Assembly: GCA_026625165.1 (NCBI GenBank)
Contig: CP112999.1
Location: forward strand, 1,864,741-1,928,740
Direction of reading: 5' to 3'
Source: Methanoregula sp.
GTDB taxonomy: Archaea; Halobacteriota; Methanomicrobia; Methanomicrobiales; Methanospirillaceae
Length of the DNA: 64,000 nt
Shown here: in pieces, positions 21,281 through 29,311 of the stretch
Numbering within the stretch: the first letter of the stretch is position 1
How the letters are laid out: each line of letters begins with the position of its first letter
Position numbers and translations under genes: made by a program
The notes under the pieces: model-generated
What the model was told of the DNA's origin: nothing
Databases searched by the model: none
Seen by the model: only the letters and a program-made list of their open reading frames with translations

Positions 21281-22267
21281 ATGGCGCACCGCACCATAAC
21301 CTATTCCCGAAATATATTTCTCCCGCTCACCACCGTCTGCCGGAACCGGTGCGGGTACTGCTGCTTCCGGACACCGGTACAGGACGGGTGCCTGCTTGCG
21401 CCGGAGGTTGTGGAAGAGACGATAAAAAAAGGGGCTGTGCTGGGGTGCACCGAGGCTCTTTTTACCTTTGGCGAACGCCCCGAACTGGAGCCCGGGTTCA
21501 TCCCCTGTCTCCAAAAGGCCGGGTACGGGAGGTTCCTTGACTATGTGTACGAAATGTGCAGGAAGTCTATTCATTACGGTTTGCTCCCTCACACCAATGC
21601 CGGCATCCTGACGTATAATGAGATGGACAGGCTCCGTGAAGTGAACGCAAGCATGGGGATCATGCTCGAGACCACTGCTGATGTCCCCGCCCACCATAAC
21701 TCCCCGGGAAAAAAACCGGAAGTCCGGATTGAAATGATGGAGGATGCCGGAAGGCTTAAGATTCCGTTTACCACCGGGCTCCTGCTGGGCATCGGTGAGA
21801 CACCGGTGGATCGGGAGGAATCCCTTGAAGTGATCCGCGCCATGCACCGGCGTTTCGGGCACATTCAGGAAGTGATCATCCAGAATTTCTGCCCCAAGCC
21901 CGGAACGCCGATGGAGGGCACCCCCGAACCGACAACCCGCGAGATCTGCGCAACCATCAGGCAGGCCCGCGAGATCCTCCCCCGCGATATCGCCATCCAG
22001 ATCCCCCCCAACCTGATCGATGCGCAGGCGCTCATCCCCTGCGGGGTGGATGACCTTGGGGGCGTCTCCCCGCTCACGATCGATTACGTGAACCCGGAGC
22101 ACCCGTGGCCGGAGATCGGCCGGCTCAAAGAAATTGTCGGCGACGCGGAACTCAAAGAGCGCCTATGCATCTACCCGCACTTCATCGAGCGTGGGTGGTA
22201 CCCCCCTGTCCTGCAACCCCTAATAAACAGGCTCGCACATACATTAGATAAGAGGAAAAATCCGTGA
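21281..22267 (+). CDS. cofG: 7,8-didemethyl-8-hydroxy-5-deazariboflavin synthase subunit CofG
   Basis: A radical SAM enzyme that, with CofH, builds the deazaflavin chromophore (Fo) of F420. The CxxxCxxC cluster motif is in VCRNRCGYCCF near the N-terminus, followed by GCTEALFTFGERPE and the CofG-like IQNFCPKPGTPM. ATG 21281 (MAHRTITYSRNIF) gives 328 residues, the family size. The frame stays open upstream to 20996, but that part crosses the MITE-like element. The end overlaps purC by four bases (GTGA). Confidence 0.94.
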   Translation: MAHRTITYSRNIFLPLTTVCRNRCGYCCFRTPVQDGCLLAPEVVEETIKKGAVLGCTEALFTFGERPELEPGFIPCLQKAGYGRFLDYVYEMCRKSIHYGLLPHTNAGILTYNEMDRLREVNASMGIMLETTADVPAHHNSPGKKPEVRIEMMEDAGRLKIPFTTGLLLGIGETPVDREESLEVIRAMHRRFGHIQEVIIQNFCPKPGTPMEGTPEPTTREICATIRQAREILPRDIAIQIPPNLIDAQALIPCGVDDLGGVSPLTIDYVNPEHPWPEIGRLKEIVGDAELKERLCIYPHFIERGWYPPVLQPLINRLAHTLDKRKNP

Positions 22268-22968
22268 AGCAGCGCGAACTGTTATACGAGGGCAAGGCGA
22301 AGTCCGTGTACCGCACGGAAAAAAAAGGCAGGCTGATCGTCAGGTTCCGTGACGACATCACAGCATTTGACGGCAGTAAAAAGGATGTGCTGGAGGATAA
22401 GGGCAGTTACAATGCCCGCGTCTCCGCATTCTTTTTTGAATACCTTGAAAAGCACGGGATAAAGACCCATTTTGTGAGCATGATTGACGACTGCACCATG
22501 GTCGTGCGGGAACTTGCCATGATCCCGTTCGAGGTGATTGTCCGGAACGTTGCTGCAGGGTCGATTGTCCGCAACTACCCGATAAAAGAGGGTACAAAAC
22601 TCGATCCGCCCGTCATTGTCATTGATTACAAGGACGACACCCGGCACGACCCGATGCTCAACGACGACATTATTGCCGCCCTCAGGCTCTGCACCCCGGC
22701 AGAACTCAAAAAGATCAAGAATACGGCACTCAAAGTCAACGACCTGCTCTTTTCCCTTCTTGCAGAACAGGGCATCACGCTCGTTGACTTCAAGATGGAG
22801 TTTGGCAGGCAGGGAAAGGTGATCTACCTTGGCGATGAGATCTCGATGGACTCGATGCGCCTCTGGGACAAAAAGACCGGAGAATCGCTGGACAAGGACG
22901 TGTACCGGTTCGACAAGGGCGACGTCATGGCGACCTACAACCGTGTGGCAAAGAGGATCATCGAATAA
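22264..22968 (+). CDS. purC: phosphoribosylaminoimidazole-succinocarboxamide synthase
   Basis: SAICAR synthetase, which joins aspartate to CAIR with ATP in purine synthesis. The 234-residue protein has YEGKAKSVYRT, the DDITAFDGSKKD loop, VRNVAAGS and DFKMEFGRQG, all typical of PurC. The GTG start lies inside the cofG stop (GTGA), so translation is coupled. Complete. Confidence 0.96.
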   Translation: MKQRELLYEGKAKSVYRTEKKGRLIVRFRDDITAFDGSKKDVLEDKGSYNARVSAFFFEYLEKHGIKTHFVSMIDDCTMVVRELAMIPFEVIVRNVAAGSIVRNYPIKEGTKLDPPVIVIDYKDDTRHDPMLNDDIIAALRLCTPAELKKIKNTALKVNDLLFSLLAEQGITLVDFKMEFGRQGKVIYLGDEISMDSMRLWDKKTGESLDKDVYRFDKGDVMATYNRVAKRIIE

Positions 22969-23037
22969 CAGAGGGGATGCCGGTAATAAAGAAGGATTTT
23001 AATTCCATGATCCAGTGCATCGAGCGCAAAGCATAAC

Positions 23038-23388
23038 GTGTCAGATAAAATACAATCCACAGGTAAAAGGGATAGAATGAAGAATTCTAATAAAGTTCGC
23101 GATACCATGCCGGATGAAGATACTTCCGGAGCGGATATGCTGAAATGGGCGAAGGGCTATGCACAGCAGCATAACCTTGTCCTTAACCCGGATGAAAAAC
23201 AGCTTGCGACGGTGATCCGTGGGCTTGTCAGGAACAGGGAAAAGTTCGGGCACAAGTACTGTCCCTGCCGGCTCCGCAGCGGGGACGAGGAGAAAGACCG
23301 GGCGATCGAGTGCCCGTGCGTGTACCATACGGACGAGATCGCAAACGAAGGCAGCTGCCACTGCAAGCTCTACTTTAAAAAAGACTGA
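23038..23388 (+). CDS. ferredoxin-thioredoxin reductase catalytic-chain-like protein
   Basis: A 116-residue protein with the three cysteine pairs of the FTR catalytic subunit in order: CPCRLRSG, ECPCVYH and SCHCKLYF. In this family they hold a 4Fe-4S cluster next to a redox disulfide, passing electrons from ferredoxin to thioredoxin-like proteins. The first 25-30 residues (GTG start 23038) are polar; an internal ATG at 23077 or 23107 is also possible. No thioredoxin or variable chain is adjacent. Confidence 0.85.
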   Translation: MSDKIQSTGKRDRMKNSNKVRDTMPDEDTSGADMLKWAKGYAQQHNLVLNPDEKQLATVIRGLVRNREKFGHKYCPCRLRSGDEEKDRAIECPCVYHTDEIANEGSCHCKLYFKKD

Positions 23389-23424
23389 TATCCGGAGATT
23401 TTACCGCACACATCCTTTTTTCCT

Positions 23425-23937
23425 ATGGCTCCCCCAAGTTCCGGCACTGGTTCCCTGAGGTGTAAAGGGCTGAAACCGGTAATTGGCAGTGCGCCTGTCA
23501 TTCTCATTCTCGGCAGTTTCCCTGGCGAAACGTCCCTTGCCGCCCTCAGGTACTATGCTCACCCGCAGAACCAGTTCTGGCAGATAACAGAACATCTCTT
23601 TAGCGTTGACCGTCACCAGGACTATGCACAGCGCACCGGGGAGCTGGTCCGGCGCGGCATTGCCCTCTGGGACGTCATTTCCTCCTGCAGGAGGGAAGGG
23701 AGCGCCGACCACAGGATCAGGGACCCGGTTTTTAATCCCATAGAACGCCTGCTCACATCCCACCCGACAATCCGCGCCGTTGCATTCAACGGGGCTGCCG
23801 CTGCACGGTATGGGGCAGGGATCCGGCTCCTGGAATGCATCTGCCGGATTCCGTTGCCATCCACGAGCCCGGCAAACACAAGGTTTACCCTTGCAGAAAA
23901 GGCGGGATACTGGGAAGTGCTCAGGGAATTCCTCTGA
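23425..23937 (+). CDS. hypoxanthine/uracil-DNA glycosylase, UDG superfamily family 6
   Basis: A 170-residue base-excision enzyme. ILGSFPGETS (28-37) is the UDG motif, followed by YYAHPQNQFW (44-53) and LPSTSPANTR near the C-terminus. This pattern is known from the HDG family described in methanogens, which removes hypoxanthine (deaminated adenine) from DNA. The start may be a few residues downstream, since the first ten residues are low complexity. It stands between the FTR-like gene and the convergent ubiB-like gene. Confidence 0.85.
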   Translation: MAPPSSGTGSLRCKGLKPVIGSAPVILILGSFPGETSLAALRYYAHPQNQFWQITEHLFSVDRHQDYAQRTGELVRRGIALWDVISSCRREGSADHRIRDPVFNPIERLLTSHPTIRAVAFNGAAAARYGAGIRLLECICRIPLPSTSPANTRFTLAEKAGYWEVLREFL

Positions 23938-23977
23938 ATAACGAGAGAGAACATCGGAGCAATAAATAAAAAAAAGT

Positions 23978-25630
23978 CTACCGTTCCAGCCTGAACTTCA
24001 GGAATATGACATGGTAGATCGCATAGAACCCGACGAGCACCGCGGCGCTGTAACCGAGGATTGCGAGCCAGAACACTTCGTTTGGCAGGGTCAGGGAGGA
24101 AGAGATCAGGACAAGCGATGAACCGACCACGAGCGCTGCCACGACCAGCCCGATCATCAGCTTGTCGCTCGCACGGTCAAGTGCCATCTGGAGCTTCTGG
24201 ATATCGGTATCGACGACTTCGAGCCTGACGGTACCGGTGGATAGGCGTTTTAACATCAGGTTCACGTTGCGCGGCAGGTCAAACATCCCGTCGACCGCCT
24301 CCATCATCGAGTTGGACGCCCGTTTCAGGTACGCGGCGGAAAGGTTGTTGGTGTCGGCAAGCTTGGTCAGGTAGGGCGTGATCTCCTTTCCGAAATTAAA
24401 GAACGGATCAAGCCGAATCCCGATATCCAGCACCATTACAAAGACCTTTAATAAAAGCATCAGGTTCATTGGCACTCTGAGCCGGTACCGCCGCATCGTA
24501 TCGGTGAGCTCGGTAACCATCAGACCGAAATTGAACTGCTGCACCTGGTCGCCCCCGAAATCGTGGATCATGATATAGAGGTCGTCACGAAGTGCCTCTC
24601 GGTCGCTCTCGTTGATCTGGATGCCGAACCCTTCAAGGGACTTGAGCATCAGCTCGATATCGTCGGTCACCAGTGCAAAGAGCAGGTTGATAAAGAGCTG
24701 CCGCTTTTCAGGGCGCAGGACACCGACAATGCCAAAGTCGAGGAATATAACGTCGCCCTCTTTTGTAACCAGCAGGTTCCCCGGGTGTGGATCACCGTGG
24801 AAGAAACCGTCCTCAAAGATCATCTTGAGGTACGCGTGGAAACCCCGGACACCGACCTCGTGGGGGTCAATGCCCAGGTCCCGGATCGCTTCAACATTGT
24901 CGATCCGCACTCCTTCGACATACTCCATCACCATTACGCGGGACGAGCAGTACTCCCAGTATATCTTCGGGAACCGGATGCCGGGAACGTTAACGAAATT
25001 GCGGGACATCCTCTCGGCGTTGCGGGCGTCCCGCATGAAGTCGAGTTCCTTTCGTATCTGCTGGGCAAAGTCCTCGACCATGCCGATGGGATTGTATAAC
25101 CGAACCTCGGGAAAGACTGCATCAAATCGCTCTGCCATCGACATAAGGATTGCAAGGTCGGTCTCGATAACATCGGGAATGCCGGGGCGCTGGACTTTGA
25201 CTGCAACCCTCGTCCCGTCCTTAAGCACGGCGCAGTGGACCTGCCCGATTGATGCGGATGCAAGCGGTGCCTCGTCAATCTCGAGGAACCAGTCATCTAT
25301 ATCCGGGCAGGTCTGGAGGATCACGCCCTTGACATCAGAAAAGGGCAGCGGTTTGGCATGGTCCTGCAGTTTTTTGAGCTCTTCGATGAGCTCCGGCGGC
25401 AGGAGCTCCGTCCTCGTGCTCATGATCTGCCCGAACTTGACAAACGTCGGGCCGAGCTCTTCGACTGCGAGACGTATCCTCTCGTAAACGGTTGAGGTCT
25501 CAGACGGGCCGCCGGGGGTGGGGAGACGGAACCGGGATTTTCCCGGGAACAATTTCTCCAGCGCTATGCCAAAACCGTATTTGCCCAAGATGTCCACGAT
25601 CTGGGCGTACCGCCGGATCTGTGTGACCAT
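23978..25630 (-). CDS. ABC1/UbiB-type atypical kinase, membrane-anchored
   Basis: A 550-residue UbiB-family protein. It shows the FVKFGQIMSTRTELLP (KxGQ) motif, the alanine-rich loop ASASIGQVH, AVKVQRPG, the catalytic FHGDPHPGNLLV and the metal-binding FLDFGIVG. The C-terminus has two TM helices (LMIGLVVAALVVGSSLVL and VFWLAILGYSAAVLVGFYAI). In bacteria and mitochondria the family supports ubiquinone synthesis or lipid homeostasis. Methanogens in this group lack ubiquinone, so a link to other isoprenoid lipids is only inferred. Confidence 0.9.
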   Translation of the reverse strand: MVTQIRRYAQIVDILGKYGFGIALEKLFPGKSRFRLPTPGGPSETSTVYERIRLAVEELGPTFVKFGQIMSTRTELLPPELIEELKKLQDHAKPLPFSDVKGVILQTCPDIDDWFLEIDEAPLASASIGQVHCAVLKDGTRVAVKVQRPGIPDVIETDLAILMSMAERFDAVFPEVRLYNPIGMVEDFAQQIRKELDFMRDARNAERMSRNFVNVPGIRFPKIYWEYCSSRVMVMEYVEGVRIDNVEAIRDLGIDPHEVGVRGFHAYLKMIFEDGFFHGDPHPGNLLVTKEGDVIFLDFGIVGVLRPEKRQLFINLLFALVTDDIELMLKSLEGFGIQINESDREALRDDLYIMIHDFGGDQVQQFNFGLMVTELTDTMRRYRLRVPMNLMLLLKVFVMVLDIGIRLDPFFNFGKEITPYLTKLADTNNLSAAYLKRASNSMMEAVDGMFDLPRNVNLMLKRLSTGTVRLEVVDTDIQKLQMALDRASDKLMIGLVVAALVVGSSLVLISSSLTLPNEVFWLAILGYSAAVLVGFYAIYHVIFLKFRLER

Positions 25631-25763
25631 GCGTAGTGGTTGGTTGTCAGCCTACTTAACCATCACTTCTTAAATATCGTGTTGAATACAACAATTATGA
25701 CCAATCGTAGCCTCAAACGAGGCGGAGATTTGTCTATTTAGGGATTGGCTGTGTTAACACTAC

Positions 25764-26050
25764 TTCGAAGAACTCTGATGAGTTCTTCTCCAGTCTCACC
25801 ACTTCGTGGTTCGACAATTCAAAGATTCTTTTAGAATATTCTCGTGTCTTATCTCTCCGATATTCGGCAATTCGAAGAACTCTGATGAGTTCTTCTCCAG
25901 TCTCACCACTTCGTGGTTCGACAATTCTAAGATTCTTTTAGAATATTCTCGTGTCTCATCTCTCCGATATTCGGCAATTCGAAGAACTCTGATGAGTTCT
26001 TCTCCAGTCTCACCACTTCGTGGTTCGACAATTCAAAGAACCTGCGGGTT
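25764..26050. repeat. 107-bp tandem repeat array of hairpins, about 2.7 copies
   Basis: Units begin at 25764, 25871 and 25978, an exact 107-base period. Each unit holds a perfect 9-bp hairpin GAAGAACTC-TGAT-GAGTTCTTC (first copy 25767-25788), a 5-bp hairpin ACCAC-TTC-GTGGT (25798-25810) and a weaker ATTCT/AGAAT hairpin. The last copy breaks off and ends in AAGAACC-TGCG-GGTTCTT. The units are almost identical, pointing to recent amplification. No protein is encoded. The array fills the gap upstream of the UbiB-like gene and downstream of the methyltransferase. Confidence 0.9.
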
Positions 26051-26163
26051 CTTCTTGTGACCGTTTGCTCCGGCTGTCGGAAACAACCATTTGAAAAAAC
26101 CCAAGTTGTATTAATATAAGGGTTTTTTTATTAAAATTATGATCGGAAAACGGCAAAACCGGA

Positions 26164-27405
26164 TCAGGGCTCTTTTCTGAACACCACGATCCGGTTCGTG
26201 TTGGTGCCACAGCCCATATTATCCACACCCCAGATATGGGAAGTCTTGGTGAATGCCTGTGCATTGATCATCACCGCTTTGCAGGAAAATCCGGCACTCA
26301 TCCCGATCGGGACGACGTGCTCTTCAAGCCGTACTGTCCCTTTTCTCACCTCGCCGACTTCAAATGCCACCCACCCGCCGGGCGCTGTGACCCTGTATAG
26401 TTCATCAAACACCTTTCCCATGACCGATTTCCACCCATCCACCGTCCGCGCCATCGTGATAGCCTTTCCTATTGCATCGCTTTCAAGACCATTGAACCAG
26501 CACCGGAGCCAGTTGTCATCACGGTACTGCACGATGTCAAGGAACGGGGGGGATGTAACCGTGAGCTGCACAGAATTATCAGGTATTTCAGGAGTCTCCC
26601 GTGCGTCGCAGGTCAGGAACCTTGCCCGTTTTCCGGCAGTTTTCAGGGCGCGTGTACGGGGAGTTGTCAGTGTGCGCAAGAGGCTCTTTGTTTTTTTTTC
26701 AACCAGACGGTGCGTGTCCCGGTACTCCGGCACCTGTTTTCTTTGCGTATTGATACGTTTCTGGCTATCCCGCGATACTGCCTGGTTGGGCGGCAGAGTG
26801 TAGACGGAAAAGAACCCTGACGAATGCCCGGTCAGCCGGTTGGTCGCAACCATCGCGATCCACCGGTCAACCATATCTTCTGATCCCTGCTCCCGTTTCC
26901 CGCACAGGTACTCCCGGATCGCGATAATCTCGCGTTTGGTCCTTGGGTGATAAAACATCGAAAGGTCGACAGAATCATTTCCTGTGTTGCGGGGGATCGC
27001 ACGCAGCCGCCCCTCAACTGTCACGATCTGCGGGGGAAAGAACCGGGGTTCGGTCACGATTCTGGAAAGAGGGTTTGCGTCATTTGCAATAACATTGCGG
27101 CCAAGGAGCCCCGCTTCGATGACTGTTGTCCCTCTCCCGGAAAACGGGTCGTACACGGTATCGCCTCTTTTGGTCAGTAACCCGATGAAAAACCGGGGGA
27201 GCTGGGGTTTGAAACAGGCGCGATAGGAGATCTCGTGGATCGAGCATGCCTGCCGCTGTCCCGCTGTCCAGAACTCGTTGCTATAACAAGGTACAGCCTG
27301 CCCGCCACAGGTAACCGTGCCCGCCCGGGTCGGGACTTTTTTGGGTGCCGGGCTCACAAAACCTGCAAGATACTTTTCAAGATCTGGGGGGCTCAAACCT
27401 GCCAT
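26164..27405 (-). CDS. DNA methyltransferase, N4-cytosine/N6-adenine type
   Basis: A 413-residue SAM-dependent DNA modification enzyme. The SAM motif DPFSGRGTT is at 86-94 and the catalytic motif TSPPF at 284-288 (the S/TPPY/F type common in N4-cytosine enzymes). The order with the SAM motif first separates it from beta-class enzymes. The region between (about 130-270) may hold target recognition. No restriction endonuclease is adjacent, so it appears to be an orphan. The specificity cannot be read. Confidence 0.87.
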   Translation of the reverse strand: MAGLSPPDLEKYLAGFVSPAPKKVPTRAGTVTCGGQAVPCYSNEFWTAGQRQACSIHEISYRACFKPQLPRFFIGLLTKRGDTVYDPFSGRGTTVIEAGLLGRNVIANDANPLSRIVTEPRFFPPQIVTVEGRLRAIPRNTGNDSVDLSMFYHPRTKREIIAIREYLCGKREQGSEDMVDRWIAMVATNRLTGHSSGFFSVYTLPPNQAVSRDSQKRINTQRKQVPEYRDTHRLVEKKTKSLLRTLTTPRTRALKTAGKRARFLTCDARETPEIPDNSVQLTVTSPPFLDIVQYRDDNWLRCWFNGLESDAIGKAITMARTVDGWKSVMGKVFDELYRVTAPGGWVAFEVGEVRKGTVRLEEHVVPIGMSAGFSCKAVMINAQAFTKTSHIWGVDNMGCGTNTNRIVVFRKEP

Positions 27406-27526
27406 ATGGATCGATCGTTAAAGATAGATGGGGAGGGGAAACGTATAGCCTCTGTGATAATATACCGGGATACGCGGGCAGGGAATGAAAGACTCTTTCT
27501 GTACTGGCCGGAATGATCCCTTCCGT

Positions 27527-28063
27527 TCATTTTCCTTGCCCGGAGACCGCGTCAAACCCGCCCGGGTACCGTACCGTCCCGCGTATCCCGTCAAGCGCCC
27601 CTTCGTCCAGCCCCAGAACCATGAACGCTTCATCCGGGACGGGAAACGGTGCTTCAATACCATACCTGCGGGCCGGCATAAAGCCGAACCGGAGATAGTA
27701 ATCCGGGTGGCCGACCAGGACCACAATATGGTGCCCGAGCCGCCTGCACGCCGCAAGCCCGTGCCGTACTAGCTGCGAGCCGATCCCACGGTGCTGGTAC
27801 TCCGGGAGCACCGCCATCGGCGCAAGGGCGAGTGCGGGGACCCGTCCGGCAGGTGAATCAATGGAGATCGGCGGAAAAAGGATATGCCCTGCAATAATCC
27901 CGCCGTCAACCGCAACCATTGAGAGTTCAGGAATGAAATCCCCCTCACGTCGCAATGCATTGACCAGCTCTGCTTCGGCAGGTTGCCCGAATGCCCTGAG
28001 GTTCACATTGAAAATGGCAGGGATGTCAGCAGGGATTTCCGGTCGGATGGTGATGGCACTCAT
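27527..28063 (-). CDS. GNAT-family N-acetyltransferase
   Basis: A 178-residue acetyl-CoA-dependent acyltransferase. The acetyl-CoA loop is VLPEYQHRGIGSQLVRHG, preceded by the beta-strand ALALAPMAVLP, and LVGHPDYYLRFGF follows, a pattern common in YhbS-type GNATs. The substrate is unknown. It follows the UbiA-like gene by about 90 bases on the same strand but has no evident functional link. Confidence 0.87.
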   Translation of the reverse strand: MSAITIRPEIPADIPAIFNVNLRAFGQPAEAELVNALRREGDFIPELSMVAVDGGIIAGHILFPPISIDSPAGRVPALALAPMAVLPEYQHRGIGSQLVRHGLAACRRLGHHIVVLVGHPDYYLRFGFMPARRYGIEAPFPVPDEAFMVLGLDEGALDGIRGTVRYPGGFDAVSGQGK

Positions 28064-28151
28064 GAATGATTCCTCCGGGTCGGCAAACCGTTATCAACAC
28101 TTTCTGTCGCAAAACACCATAACGGCATCGAACACGCCTTGGCATACCCGG

Positions 28152-29156
28152 TCAGAACAACCCGATCCGGATTGCGGAGTCCAGAATAAGCGAACCCGCA
28201 TAGATCACCATTGTAATGTGAAACAATGGCAGCACCTTCATTGCAGTGTCCGGGTCCCTGTTCTGCAGGATCACCACGTTTGCTGCCCCCATCAGGAACA
28301 GCCCGATCAGGATGCCCCCCCGGGCTATCGTGCCGATTTGGTGGAACATGAGCGCCGCGGCAACGGCATGCAGGAGAGTGAAACCGGCGATCCAGTATAC
28401 CGTCCCGTTGATCCCGTAGAGCAGGGGGATCGTCCTGAGCTCACGGGCACGGTCGTTTGCGATATCGATTAAGTCGTTTGCGCCAAGGTGCGCCATTGCA
28501 AACGGGTAGAAGAAGACAAAATAGGCAAGCGCAGTTCCGTCAGGGTATCCTGCACAGAGGTATCCGGCGACAGGAAAGAGCGCGAAGTCCATGCGCCCGA
28601 CAAGCTGGGAGACCGGAAACGACTGGTGTCGCTTTTTTATCTGGTAAAACACCTCGGCCGCGTAGGAGAAGAGCATGATGGCAAAGACAAAGAGGCAGTT
28701 GGGAAACGGGAGGGTCGCTACCAAAAACAAGGTCGTAACAAAGAGCAGCGCGAACAACCGGAATGCCGCCTGCGGGGTTACGAAACCGGCGGGAATCGGG
28801 CGGTTCCCAAAGAGCCGCCAGTATTTTGTGAGCCGGTAATTCTCGATATCGCGGCGGTCATAGTCCCGGTCAATGTAATCGTTGAGCACCAGCCCGGCTT
28901 CAAACCCGAAAAACCCGATTAATGCTCCCTTGAAAAGCAGCCACCACGAGAATGTCCCATAGGCGGCAGCCGCGAGCATTAGCCCAGAACAGAACAGGAG
29001 CGGCCACGCAAAGAAGAAGTGGATGCGGGTGAGGTCCGCGTACGCCTTGAGCACCGGCACGAAACCATCCGGTGCGCCATCCGGTGACGGCGCCGCTGCA
29101 CCTGCGGCAGCCGTGACATGCGTATCCTCGGCCGGTTGCAGGGGACTATCGTTCAT
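28152..29156 (-). CDS. UbiA-family prenyltransferase
   Basis: A 334-residue integral membrane protein with about eight hydrophobic segments. The two Asp-rich prenyl-diphosphate motifs are NDYIDRDYDRRD and, later, NDLIDIANDRARE. It ends the isoprenoid part of the long minus-strand gene run, after prenyl synthase and GluRS. A role such as digeranylgeranylglyceryl-phosphate synthase is possible, but the substrate is not determined. The start is set at ATG 29156 (MNDSPLQ); an in-frame ATG at 29303, right after gltX, would add 49 residues without conserved features. Confidence 0.85.
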   Translation of the reverse strand: MNDSPLQPAEDTHVTAAAGAAAPSPDGAPDGFVPVLKAYADLTRIHFFFAWPLLFCSGLMLAAAAYGTFSWWLLFKGALIGFFGFEAGLVLNDYIDRDYDRRDIENYRLTKYWRLFGNRPIPAGFVTPQAAFRLFALLFVTTLFLVATLPFPNCLFVFAIMLFSYAAEVFYQIKKRHQSFPVSQLVGRMDFALFPVAGYLCAGYPDGTALAYFVFFYPFAMAHLGANDLIDIANDRARELRTIPLLYGINGTVYWIAGFTLLHAVAAALMFHQIGTIARGGILIGLFLMGAANVVILQNRDPDTAMKVLPLFHITMVIYAGSLILDSAIRIGLF

Positions 29157-29311
29157 ACCTGTATCATATCTCCCCGGAAGATCGGGAAAATTCCACCCGG
29201 TATTTGTGTCGCACCGGGTAATAATACGGTCGAATGCCCAGCCGTATACTGGGGATGTACCTGGAATGGGATGGGGGGATGACCCGTTTTCCAGCCGCTC
29301 CATTTAGAGTA

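Noticed and set aside
25764-26050. CRISPR array
   Set aside because: The unit is a continuous 107-base tandem repeat with no variable spacers and no cas genes nearby.
29157-29303. 49-residue N-terminal extension of the UbiA-like protein
   Set aside because: Polar, unconserved-looking sequence before the membrane domain; kept only as an alternative start.
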